Of a DNA stretch of 64,000 bases, positions 25,845-37,080 are shown one piece after another. This DNA comes from Monosporascus cannonballus (taxonomy: Eukaryota; Ascomycota; Sordariomycetes; Xylariales), in the NCBI GenBank assembly GCA_004154925.1, contig QJNS01000234.1:1-64000 (forward strand). The letters are read 5' to 3'. A program made the translations under genes and the position numbers. The notes under the pieces were generated by a model. That model was not told the origin of the DNA, searched no databases, and saw nothing but the letters and a program-made list of their open reading frames with translations. Numbering within the stretch: position 1 is the first letter of the stretch; the number at the start of each line of letters is the position of its first letter.

Positions 25845-27303
25845 ATTATTTCGAACCTAGGCTAAAAAGCTAAGGCCATTTATTTCGTAATCTAAATTTC
25901 CAGTAACTCGGATAATATATTATTAGATTTAATTATTAAGGAATTTACGGGCTTATAGATATTAATTTCTTTAATATCCCGGTTTTTTATATCTAAAATA
26001 CTTTATTTTGGGATAATTAATCCTTATATATCTTTTTTTTTCCGTAGTTATAATATCGTACGACCGTCGTAAACTTTTTACGGCCGTTTAATAAATTCGA
26101 TATAGGCTTTATATTAACTTTTTTTAATAATAAAAAGGTTAATAAAGTTAATAAGCCCTCGACTCGCCAATACGTGCCCGGTTTGGGCTTGGTTACATGC
26201 CGGTACAGCCCCTTTCACTTTCTTATTCTCTTTTTTTTTCGTCGATCCTGTTTCGTACAAAATAATAAAAATCAGTTTTATCCGTTACGTTTTCTTTATT
26301 AAATCTTCTTTAATTTCCGAAAAGGGTTTTTTAATAATTCCGCCTTATAATTTAGAAATAAATTTAAATCATAATCGCATTATTTATATTTCCTTTTCGG
26401 AAAATCGTCGATACTTTTAATTTTTACCGTTTCGTATCGATTTAAGAAAGTTACCTACTTTTTTCTGAATCGTTATTATAAATTCATTAATTTAACGTTA
26501 ATTATAAACTTGTAAGTCCTTTTATTTCCGATATCCTTTTTTAGTTAAATCTCGAATATTTATTATATTAATGCCGTTAAGGTATTAGTTCTTTTTTAGG
26601 TTAGAAATTTCCACCATATTTTAAGATATAAATTCTTAAAACAAGTATTAATGTATATTATTTTGATGACGTCCATAAGAAAACGTTAATAACGTAAAGT
26701 AAATTTTTAAGTTAATAAAAAAATTGTTAATTTTGCTTGGGAAATCTTGTTTTATTATAAGGTAAATAATAATACCTTAAAATAAGTGTGAGAATACAGC
26801 CCTTATAAGAATAAGCCTGGTAGCCGACCAGCCACCGATCAGCCACCGACCCACTTATTAATATAAATCCACTATCTGGCAGCTAGTGAGAAACGCCAGA
26901 TGGAAGTAATCTAATACATTTACTTCTTGGAATCTGCTCTACGACTGGTCGAAGATCACCTTACCCCAGCTTACAGCTATCCATTATCTTACAATAAGTT
27001 TTGTTATAATTTTGCTTTAAAAGTTTTTTGTAATTCAATCCGTTAATATTATTTAATTCGAAAAACGAGTCTTTTTCCTTTTTTAAAACTATTAAATTTT
27101 ATTGTTTTTTTTTATATTTTTCGTTATTTCCTTCTTTTTTAAATTTTACGGTTTAATTTTTTTTCTGATAATAAAACGATAATTTCTAGGATTTGATTTA
27201 AGGTTAACAATTCGGGCGGTATTTTTATTTTTATCGTTGGAAAATTTTCGGACTGGTTAGTTATATCTTGCGAGGTTACTATTCCGCGTTTTCTTTCTGC
27301 CAT
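25845..27303 (-). pseudogene. AT-rich decayed gag-like frame, interrupted by a 207-bp solo LTR
   Basis: A minus-strand frame opens at 27,303 (MAERKRGIVTSQDITNQ..., continuing IKIKIPPELLTLNQILEII) for about 60 codons before RIP-type stops. It then continues as AT-rich sequence to the border of element D at 25,845. The N-terminal style, with an acidic/charged start followed by a short helix, resembles retroelement Gag proteins, but this is a guess and the family is not established. Confidence 0.3.
26787..26993. mobile_element. 207-bp solo LTR (unknown family) with perfect TSD
   Basis: Starts TGTGAGAATACAGCCC and ends ATTATCTTACA, so the termini are short inverted repeats (TGTGAGA/TCTTACA). It is flanked on both sides by ATAAG (26,782-26,786 and 26,994-26,998). 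The interior has two near-tandem copies of a GA(C/T)CAGCCACCGA unit and normal GC content, unlike its surroundings. Size and termini fit a small Copia-type LTR left by LTR-LTR recombination; orientation and family are undetermined. Confidence 0.75.
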
Positions 27304-28953
27304 TAATCGATATCCTGGTATGTAGGTCGCTATAAATTATCCTTTACCTAACGGTCCGTACGGATGGGTAAAGGCATTAATATATTAAGCAAAATAGTAA
27401 AGTACGGAATAAAAGGCCAAAAAAATTAGCCCAACAGATGGTTTATAATATAGGTAGTAAATAGATGACCATTAATACCTGCCCTTTTCTAATTACTCGA
27501 GGGCGAAGCCCCCCCATATATACACAAACTGGAGCCCCACTGGTGGGTCGCTGGGCCCCGGAAAGGGGGCCGCACCTTGGCACCTGACAATGAGCCAGCA
27601 GGACTTACGAGACAACGACCCCCTTAAGCCGCTGCCGCGTTCAGCTTGCTATCCCATTTATCAAAACATGAACTTCTTAATAATCTGCTGCTGCCTCCGA
27701 GGCCTCGCCTGTATTTATGGCGGCTGAAGTCTGTCGGTGGCGACGCGGGAGTTCATGAACCCGCTCTTGAGCCCTTCTTGTAGATCGTCATTTTAGTGCA
27801 TATAGGCGGAGTAAACGGGTGGTCGAAGTGGAGTACACCGTTGAAATTACAACACGAGAATTAGAGGCATGGGGACGTGAGCCAAGGAGTTAGGCTCTGA
27901 ATAACGCTGGGACACTCTGAAACAGCTGTTCGGGTGGGCGTATCAGCGACCACATTTACTTGTACATTGATATACTAGCATTCAAGGAAGATTTTGTGCA
28001 ATTCAGAGTGAGGCGGCGGGGTATCCCACCAATATTGTCTAGAGCCTGTATGGGTTGCTCTTGTCTCTAGTGCGTCTCTTGGAATGACTTGAATCTTAGG
28101 TTGTCCATCTCCAAACAGCATCAAGGATGGGCGAAGAAACCATCGTCCTCGGAAAAAGGGAATATGAGAAGCAGGGGGCATTCTATACATGACTTTTATA
28201 GTACATATTTTTTGCTATGAAGCGAGTGTGAAATTGGTATGGCCAAACTTTGGGCGTGAAGGAAAATAGGTAAGGCTTTAAGTTTGAGTCTGAGAACTCT
28301 CGGAAGCGGGCTAATTCAGAAATTAAAACACAAGCTTCCGCAAGTTGGTTACGTGATGTGGAAGCGGCAATTCAGCGGCAAGCCCCGCGCCTAGTCTATA
28401 TTCAAGCCTAACAATGACCAACCCATTGGCGGTCTGGATAGCGAGGACGGGCATTTCTTGGCCCTGGGGTAGGCGGGGACTATGGGCCAGTAGCTTTGAA
28501 CGTCAAGTATCCCCATTGTCAACAGAGCCAACCTTACAAAGAAAGGATTACTGGGGCAGAGTCCGTGGTTGTTGGTGGGCGGGCCGGTATTTGCAAGTGA
28601 AGAGTTGCGAGGTTGTTGGATATTGATTTGAAACGAGTCCAAGAGCAGAGAGAAGGCAGGTATAGTGACTCTGTTCGACTGTTCTTAACGTTAGGATGGG
28701 TAACGTCAGGAACCTAACTGCGTCATTGGGGCCCCATAATAGGGCGTAGTTGGTAACGCCCCAGCAAATTTGACTACACCGAATCGTTGATCAGACCACC
28801 CTTAAACCCTTTTTGGCAACGTTACTGATGATCAACATCTCCCCGGAAAATTACTTATGTTGAGTTTGGCAGCCTTTTACCTTTCCGCAGCTGCCGCCCG
28901 CTTGCTGTTGACACCCCCTTAACATACAGCCGGCAACCGCAACCCCCAACCGC

Positions 28954-28975
28954 TCACCGTTAGGGTTAACGGTGA
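28954..28975. repeat. Perfect 9-bp inverted repeat, 4-base loop
   Basis: TCACCGTTA, loop GGGT, TAACGGTGA. A stable short hairpin in non-coding DNA; role unknown. Confidence 0.7.
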
Positions 28976-29200
28976 AGATTAGCTAAGGTAAGGTATCGGA
29001 AGATTTGAAGGCCGAGGAAAGGCCCCTTATCCCCTCGTTTTAACGTATTAATCTTACGAAGGAGGGTACGAAAGTTACTGTGTCTTTTTCCCCTTCTTTT
29101 TTATAGCTACGAGCCGACTTCCCAATAAGAAACACCATATGCGACCCGCACTCCTATATCCGGATAATTCCAATAGGTCCAAATGGTGCATGTGCACTCT

Positions 29201-29253
29201 GTCTCTTAAACCTTCCCAGTTTAAATGGCCCGTGCGACACACCTGGCAATGCC
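29201..29253 (+). repeat. Short dispersed repeat, copy 1
   Basis: Starts GTCTCTTAAACC and ends CTGGCAATGCC. It aligns over its whole length, with about ten differences and a small gap, to 30,010-30,061. Both copies contain a (C/T)CGTGCGA core. Confidence 0.6.
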
Positions 29254-30009
29254 CAGCTTTTACCCTGACGTAACCTAACTAACTTGACCTGGCTAACCTT
29301 GCTATAAACAGCCTTACCCCAGACCGGGGAAAGGGGGGAAGTCCCATCGCAGAACGTATGACGGCTTGCAAGGCCCGCCCTAGCAGGCCGAACGAGCCGT
29401 CATGCGCAAAGGAGGGATTGTAGTTAACCTGGACAATCGACTTGGACCATCAACGTGGCTAGCCGTCCACCTGGAATTTGCGCTTTAAAACGAGGGCATA
29501 TATTGTCATTGACGCAGCGCGTGGTAGAATTTATCCAAATATTTAGCTTTAATATATAAATAAGGCTGAAAATGATTAGCCATAGGGTTGCCAGAAAAAA
29601 GGGTTAGGGGTGGCACATGCCAAAGAAGAAATTGAAGGCTATATTGATAGCTCTGACTCTAAGGAGGGAAGATCTTCCCAAGCCACTAAAGCTGATCGAA
29701 GCCCTTTTTATAGCCCCTTGTGGAGCTCACCAGGGGTGTCTGATTGGAGCCTTTTAGACCCCCATTTTTCCCATGACAGCACAATTAACGATTAGAGGGC
29801 TCAAACCAACTGAGGCGGTAGGTAGACCTGGATATACAGTAGAATACTCTCGCTTAACGTAAGGAGCTTGCGAACAGGGTGGGACGAGGGTGTGTTGAGC
29901 CGAAAATCTCTTTCCCCAGAGAAGCACATCCGTATTTGGATCCTGGCATGTCCTAAATAGGAAAGAATGGAAGCGCATTATGCGGCCCCGTGCAGTACAC
30001 ATGGGACCC

Positions 30010-30061
30010 GTCTCCTAAACCCCTGCCAATTTGTATGGCTCGTGCGAGACTTGGCAATGCC
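30010..30061 (+). repeat. Short dispersed repeat, copy 2
   Basis: Starts GTCTCCTAAACC and ends TTGGCAATGCC; partner of 29,201-29,253 in the same orientation, about 800 bp away. The origin of the pair is not evident. Confidence 0.6.
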
Positions 30062-32805
30062 TTAAATTGAGGGCTATTGTGCTGCGACGCCCTCGCAAGC
30101 CAAGGCGCAGGTCACGCGCGATCGAATGCGCCAGCACTTGGGAGCAAGCGGAGTGCGCCGAAGGCGGCGAGCAGCATCTCGTCTTTGTTTTGTTTTTACC
30201 ATGCTTCTTATTCAGCGGGCCCGAATACTTTGCCACTTCAACCACTGATCGTATGGCATAGCACACGCTGTTTTAATTAAGAAATCTCATAAAGGACTTC
30301 CCATCTAAATTGGTCCCGTCCATAGAGTCATATACCGGTTTCTGGATATACAAATGTGGTGATTTTAGCATGTGGTAGAACGTGTAAATAGAAGCCTTCC
30401 AGGGCCCAATTTCAGGGGATGGTACAAATAATCAGCAAGGATTTTACTGTCCGTATATATTTTACGATTGGCCGTAAGAGTTCACCCGCCACTGTTCAAG
30501 GAACTTAACCTGGGCATAAACTAAGAATGGTAACTACTATTTCCAACTACTACGTTTAATTTGTAGTAATACTCTGCTAGGTATATAAATTCCTTTTAAG
30601 AACCAGAACGATGTAACTTCTGAATGTTGTTGATATTCTATAATTATGAACGTGTGTTATAGCGTCGGGGTTTGGGGGGAGCCCTTTGACTTAGCGTGAG
30701 AAAATTGTTGTACTCACTTCTTATAGCCCTTTGTCGGATGGGTATGATAGGGAAGAAGCCATCTTAGCCGAGAAGGTTCGGAGACAAATACATTCAACTT
30801 CTATTATATAGTATTCGCTACATTCAAGAGGCTTATTATCAACACCCTTCCCTCTGAGAACACTCAAGTGCTCCCAGTTTCTGGCAAGTGTCGGTATATC
30901 AAGAACGGCCGTTGCTCCATCACTTCCTAGGGGCCCAGCACTCTGCTACTATATCGGCCAAGCGTTCGAAATGTCGATGTATTTACCGATAGTAGCTCGG
31001 ATTTCTTTGCCTAAGCTAGACTACACTAAGCGAGTCCTAGATTTTCTATGGTCTAGCTACTATGAGTTGTGCCGTCCAGTGGTACAGCAAGGGGCTTCAA
31101 TTACTGCTCTGCTCCTCTCTATTTACGGCCCTGAAGGAATTGAGCAAGGAGCTGTGTTATAACTAGAAATGAAGAGAAAACTTGTGGTGTCCCTGCTAGT
31201 CATCTATCATCAGTAGAGCAGGCAAAGGAGGAGAAGCATGGATGATCACCCTTGCGAGTATCGTCCAAGATAATCGATAGCCGAATAACCGAGCAACGAG
31301 CGTCTCCGCAGCCGCGGTAGAGTCGCGGTCAGACGTGAAGCTGCCGTAGGTGGTGGCCATCACGTCTGCGGCGACGGGACGGCGCACGGACCGGACCAAC
31401 CTGCGGTGCATGTAAGTCGTCGTACCAGCGCTTGTACTTGGAGGCAGGGCGACCACGCTCAAGGGGGCGTGGAGCTGCAACCCGGTTATGACGGCGGCAC
31501 CGAGACCCGGCCACGCCAGTGGCCACGTGCTTGCACGCCAACGACTACAAGTTTGACTTCCGCGAGAATAGTGTCCTTGATACATGTATCAAGCGCCCCC
31601 TTTCCGCACTACTGGCCGCGGAGACGGGTATCCGCAGTGCCGGTTTGCTGCTAGTAATATTTATTGTGCGGGCGCCCCCATTTTCCCCTTCCATGAAGGG
31701 GGTATGTATAATCTAACGAGGCTATTTTTCACAGGGCGATGAGAACCAATAAAATGTGACGCACTATTAAATGAACTGAAAAGGCCGGTTTTGTTGTTAT
31801 AGTTAAGAATTGTGTTATTATAATGTGCTTAAGTAACACACCTAGGTAGCGCTTTATCAACGCGGTTCGGGGTTTTAACTTAGGTTAAAGTTTAGGTCCA
31901 GAGGGACCGTTATTATGCCGACATTTTTCCTTTTTCAAAAATAAAAATAACAATAATACATATACATATGCGTGTGTGTATATAACGACGCGTTAGTAAT
32001 TGGAAAAAACTACCCGATTAGTCTACGATTAAGCCAAGTTAAGAATGTGAATTGATGGCCTAGCTAATGCAGACAAGATATTCGCCATACAATGCCCTCC
32101 ACTACGTGAAACTCTCGCCCAGAATAAGCCATGCATAAAGAAGTGAAGTTCACCGCGCAGAGACGGGCTGTCACCACCCGGACGCCTGAGCAGCTCATTA
32201 TGCCCATGAAAATTGCAAGCCCCACTAGCAAGAGCCCAAAGGGATATTGGGCCTGTGAAAGTGGCCGTTAAAGAAAATAAAAAAACAGTCAACAATAAGG
32301 GCCCCGTATGTGAAGATTTACACTCCGCTAATCCCGTCATCTTTTTTAGTCGTAAAACCCCCATTGAGCTTTCGGCTTGTACCAACGCTATTGTGTTATA
32401 GGTGGCGGAAAATCGCCAGAAGTATGACGCCGATGCCACCGTCCGAACCCTTAAGGTAAATCCTACAAAACACGAAAACGAGAACTCCAAAGACTATTAT
32501 GCTGCCGCATAAGGCGCCAAAATGCAGCAAGAAGGCACCAATCCTGGGGAGAACCGCCTTCCTGGTCGGTAGGACTAATTGGGCGGAGAGTATGCACACA
32601 AGCGCTGCGACTGCAGGCGAATGGGACGGGAGTGTAGAGCCGATGTCCATTGTGAAGTGAGTGTTGACGTATATGGGCCGTGTGTCTGCGTGTGTAATGT
32701 AATATGTTGTATGCTCCGTTGATGTCTACTTTTTGGGTCGAGTGTCTGGTAATAACGCGATATGCAATATACTCCTCCACAAGTAAACAGCTGTGTGGTT
32801 ATATA

Positions 32806-33117
32806 CAGTAAAACCCTTGTTTTATTGTATGCGGAGCCTCTTTTATGGGGTGATATGTGTTTAGCGCGAACTTTCCACAAATATTGTCACATTGATTGAA
32901 ACATTCTCCCATATGTTTACTATGGTCATACGATATAATCCAATATAGCATTACTTCTCAGTTGATTATGTCATACTAGATCAACCCTATTTGCCGTATT
33001 CGACCCCCGACAGGGCCAATTACTTAACGATCCGCCCACATATACGCCCTATATCGGTTGTATTTATAGGTGCAGGCCTATTAAGTTTCCGCATGCAATA
33101 AAACAAGGGTTTTACTA
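32806..33117. mobile_element. 312-bp MITE with 30-bp TIRs and TA duplication (Tc1/mariner-pogo type)
   Basis: The left end CAGTAAAACCCTTGTTTTAT...GCGGA (32,806-32,835) is matched in reverse complement by 33,088-33,117 with 28 of 30 bases. Dinucleotide TA flanks both sides (32,804-32,805 and 33,118-33,119), the target duplication of Tc1/mariner/pogo transposons. The CAGT start is also pogo/Fot1-like. The interior has no coding capacity, so it must have been mobilised in trans. Short ORFs running through its left end are not genes. Confidence 0.82.
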
Positions 33118-34534
33118 TAATGAATGGAGGCCGCAATATGACTCAATGCCATAATGCTGTTAAAGCCTATATATCACATGAATAATGGAACATCAACTTC
33201 ACTTACGGGGTTGTAGCGCGCCTTTTTCAAAATTATGGCCCAAGCCTTCGGATCGGATGTTGAACCACTGACCGGCCATGTCATGGTAGGTGCCGCCCAC
33301 CTACGTAACAGGTCACGTATATTTTAGATCACCACAACTTACGCGGCCCTCCCTCTCTAGCAAGAACAACATTTATCCCCTGGACTATCTTTTGCCGCGA
33401 ATATAGGGGTCACTTGATCACCAATTCGATGAAAGCTTCAGTAACTCATGTTAGCAGAGACGTTTTTCATCCCATGTCTCTTTATAAACCGGGCTACTGC
33501 TAACAACGGTTATCTGGACTCCCAACTGCTTCGTAGGAGGTCTCTGGACCTAGATTACACTGTCCGCCTAAAAAAAAAAAGCGATAACATCACTGTGACC
33601 TATTACCAAGTCCTCCTATTCCATGGTATTCGTAATGATGGAGACTTTTCCAACGGAGTTGTTGAACTTAGGGCTTAGCAGCTGAACAACAGCTGAGCCT
33701 TGGCTTTGGTAGATCAGCCACTTTTGCAAGTGCTTGAGTGTGTGATGTCAGGGCCTCATAGGAGTCTTATCAGATAACTTGAACCAATGTCCAAAGTCGA
33801 AGGTAAATATATAGCGAGACGGGAAATAAACATATGGTTGGAACCAAGTCAGTGAGTCAAAGTCGCTGGCGTTATTGCCAAGATAGGATTCGCATCTTGT
33901 TATAAGACTGTAGACTCGCTGTTCTACTCCAAAAGGTGGGCTCTCGAACCGTTGCTGGTTCGAGTTTATTTGGCTATATATGTCGTATTCCTACACCGGC
34001 GAGACGGGATCTGAATACTTGAATCACCTATGGCTGTCGCCACCATAGCCCCCAGACTGAAAGTCATGCAATTGGATGCATCCGCTGCCTCAAGATCCCC
34101 ATTACAAGACCACGTGAAAGCATCAAGATGGAAAACTGATTTATACTTCCGGTGCTCGACGAGTGGCATAAATGTTGGGGTGGCATAAGGGTTACGATAT
34201 TAGGTAGATCGCCCGTCCCATGGGTCAGTCCAACTTTCGATCTTTTAGCAAGTTAATGCCAGGGGGAATTCCGTGATGATCATGTCTCTGCTATTCTGCT
34301 GCTGGTTAAGTCCCACTCAATGTGGTATAATTGCATATTGTTGCACTAAGCCTAGAACGAGACTTCTCGGAAACATCGTTATGCGATCAACGGAGCTAAT
34401 CCCCTAAATGACTAGCGAAGATTCCCATCCATTAGGCACACGATGCCAGAGACACGAAGCTAGTGCCAGACGGCTGCCCGGCTCAAGGAGACGACAACAA
34501 CATTTCCTTCCTCTTCAAACTGTAATAACTCGCC

Positions 34535-36383
34535 ATGTACGGGGAGTCTGAGCGCGTGAGCACAAGCTTGCCTTATTATAACCTCGGCACCTACCAAAGA
34601 GCAATAAATTCCCCGAGCGAAGAAGCGCAGGTGTGGTGCACCCGCGGTCTCATATGGAGCTACGCTTTTAACCACGAGGAGAGCGAGAAGTGCTTCAAGA
34701 GGGCGCTCGCCTTCGACGGCGATTGCGCCTTCGCACACTGGGGAGTCGCGTACGCGCTGGGGCCAAACTACAACCTCCCGTGGGACTCGATGGATAAGAT
34801 TGAAGACACGGTCCGCCGAGGCCGGCGCGCCATCGAGGAGGCGAAGGCGGTTGTGCACAGCGCTCTGCCCGTGGAGAGAGCGATAGTCGAGGCGCTCGAG
34901 CATCGCTTCCCGGCTAAGAATTTCGATGAGGACAAGGCCATCTGCAATCAACAATATGCCGATGCCATGGAGAAGGTCTACGAGGAGCATCCGGACGACC
35001 TGGACGTCGCCGTTCTTTATGCCGACGCGCTGATGAATCTAACCCCATGGAGGCTATGGGATCTGCCGTCTGGGAAGCCCGCATCGGATGCCCGGACACT
35101 GGATGCTAAGGCTGTTCTCGATCGCGCCATGGCACAGCACGGCGGAATGCAACATCCGGGATTGCTTCACCTCTATATACACCTTATGGAGATGTCGCCT
35201 ACGCCCGAGGCGGCGCTCGATGCAGCCAATCGTCTCCGGGACATCGTCCCCGACTCTGGGCGTATGTGTGCTTTTGTTAATATTGTTTCGTCCATTGTCT
35301 TAGGTCGTGGGCACATCTGTCGCTGAACCTCTCCCTTCGAACGAAGACTCCCTGAGCTCAGTCCCCACTCTTTTCTCTCGCTTCCCTCGTCTTCCCTCCA
35401 TCCTAAGTGCGTGATTCTAACCCCGAGCGTCGCCAGATCTCAATCACATGCCTAGTCACATCGATGTGTTAATTGGCGACTACCAAAATGGCATTGATTG
35501 GAACCAGGAAGCTATCGTCGCCGACGAAAAATTCCTTGCACGTGAGGGAGCGCTCAAGTTCTACACTCTTTATCGTATGCATGATTACCATTTTCGCATC
35601 TATTGTGCGATGTTCGCGGGGCAATCGAAACCTGCTCTCGAAAGCGCGACGAGGATTCTTGAAGCCGTCCCTGAAAGCCTATTGCGGCTGGAATCCCCGC
35701 CAATGGCCGATTGGATCGAAAGTTTCATAAGCATGCGTGTCCACGTCTTAATCAGATTCGGTCGGTGGCAGGATCTTATTGGTTTGCCTCTTCCCGAAGA
35801 CGCCGTTCTCTACTGCGTGACTATTGCTATGACGCATTACGGCAAGGGAATGGCCTATGCGGCAACAGGCAAGATATCAGAAGCCGAGAAAGAGCGCGAG
35901 GCATTCCAGGAGTCTTCTAAGCTGGTTCCGACCTCTCGGACGTTATTCAACAACACTTGTGTAGATATCCTGCGGGTGGCGGAAGCGATGTTGGACGGCG
36001 AACTCGAATATCGGAAGGGACTGCACGAAACAGCCTTTGCCCATCTAAGGGAGGCGATGAACCGGAGCCGGAATCTGCCCTACGACGAGCCTTGGGGTTT
36101 TATGCAACCGCCTTGCCATGCGCTGGGGGCGTTGCTGATGGAACAGGGCCATTTCGGCCAGGCAATCACACTATATGAAGACGATCTTGGGGTTAGCGAC
36201 TCGCTGCCGCGGGCGCTAAGACATCCGAAGAACGTGTGGGCGTTGCATGGCTATCATGAGTGTTTGCTCCGGCTCGGTCGCACAGAGGAAGCCGAGGTCA
36301 TCAAGCCGCAGCTTGACTTGGCAGTCGCAGGAGCCGATACACCCGTCCGATCATCCTGTTTCTGTCGGTCAGTCGGCTCCTAA
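34535..36383 (+). CDS. TPR-repeat protein, TTC38-like, two exons
   Basis: Exons 34,535-35,261 and 35,437-36,383 give 557 residues. The 175-bp intron has donor GTATGT, a CTAAC branch site and acceptor CCAG. Splicing joins ...VPDSG to HLNHMPSHIDV, a conserved stretch of this family, which fixes the junction. Tetratricopeptide-like helices are visible at about residues 28-80 (QVWCTRGLIWSYAFNHEESE, then ALAFDGDCAFAHWGVAYALG) and near the C-terminus (about 460-535, ALGALLMEQGHFGQAITLYE). The protein ends in the SSCFCR motif. There is no signal peptide or membrane segment, so it is probably cytosolic. The family is a widespread TPR group (bacterial proteins, animal TTC38) of unclear molecular role, expected to bind partner proteins. 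The start is the first ATG in frame. It has no RIP-type lesions and appears functional. Confidence 0.9.
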
Positions 36384-37080
36384 TTCTGATGACGTGATGT
36401 TTGAATGCTTTGTTCAAAACCTCATGACTGGGCGAACTAATAAAGAGGTGTTCTGGGCAGCCGCAAACTAATCCCAAAATGGGCATCTGGCGTAATAGTC
36501 TTTGGGGATCAGTGGGGGCCAACGGCTGAGATCGCCCTATTATTAGTACTCCGGTACCTACCTAATGTGCCGATAGCCGCCATGGGCCATGAGACGTGGT
36601 AAATTTGGCGCCCCTTGGGTAAGGAAGTACCACAGTACCGGAGCCTGCCAAGGTAACTGTACTACGTATATGTCATTGGCAGAGAGACCTCGGAGTTTCA
36701 AGTGTCAGCCTTGCGACGACTGTTCAAAATCAAACCCGCTTACGCGGATTCCGATTGGACCCCTGGGAAGCACGTCATGTATCCAGGCATCCAATTTCTG
36801 GGGGCCGACTGCCATGTATGCAGTGCACTTAGAAAGGGTGCCACCAGCTTTGCGGGTGCTTGGAATGGAAAACCACATATCTGTCTCAGACGGAAGGCGC
36901 AGCCGACATGCTGTTTCCCTTATTCCATTTCGTGTGAGAGCCCGTAATAAGACACGCTGGGCCATCTTAAAAATCTGAATTGGGCCCCCTTGACTTGTAA
37001 CATCATGACAACAAAACAGAACCTATTCCTTCGTCGGGGCAGTCCCCTTCCTCTCACTCTACGCATCTACCACAGTCGTG
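36384..37080. other. Intergenic region between two same-strand genes
   Basis: 697 bp. Overlapping ORFs on both strands (plus 36,589-36,978; minus 36,705-36,965) lack recognisable features. A pyrimidine-rich run (CTTCCTCTCACTCTACG, about 37,047-37,065) precedes the next start codon, as is common upstream of fungal start codons. Confidence 0.5.

Larger units (their letters stand above)
27487..34534. other. GC-balanced stretch without a convincing gene
   Basis: Composition changes abruptly from AT-rich to balanced near 27,487. Many short overlapping ORFs occur on both strands (27,975-28,190, 28,391-28,642, 31,196-31,585, 32,029-32,650), but none shows a domain, consistent splice signals or family similarity that I recognise. 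Recognisable items are listed separately: a hairpin at 28,954, a repeat pair at 29,201/30,010 and a TIR element at 32,806. An unrecognised, intron-containing gene could still be present. Confidence 0.5.

Noticed and set aside
27975..28190. 71-codon minus ORF with a protein-like composition (HIPFFRGRWFLRPSLMLFG)
   Set aside because: Could be one exon of a gene, but no partner exon or family could be recognised.
28391..28642. Overlapping ORFs of 83 (minus) and 70 (plus) codons
   Set aside because: Mutually overlapping, no domain, no splice context; most likely chance ORFs in GC-balanced DNA.
31196..31716. Minus ORF of 129 codons and plus ORFs of 65-82 codons over the same GC-rich DNA
   Set aside because: All three frames are open because of composition, with no domain and Arg/Pro/Thr-rich low-complexity products.
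32029..32650. Two overlapping minus ORFs (153 and 84 codons) with hydrophobic stretches
   Set aside because: A two-exon membrane protein is conceivable, but no convincing donor/acceptor pair joins them and no family is recognised.
33943..33964. Possible tRNA 3' half (GGTTCGAGT resembles a B box, with some pairing to a GCCAAGA upstream)
   Set aside because: The GGTTCGAG is one arm of an 8-bp hairpin with CTCGAACC, and no T-stem or complete cloverleaf can be drawn.
36589..36978. 129-codon plus ORF with several Cys (CQGNC, CQPCDDC)
   Set aside because: No signal peptide, overlapped by an 86-codon minus ORF, and located between two well-defined genes; probably UTR or intergenic DNA.
37078..37080. 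GTG as start of the acyltransferase
   Set aside because: Eukaryotic initiation at GTG is improbable and an ATG follows immediately at 37,081.
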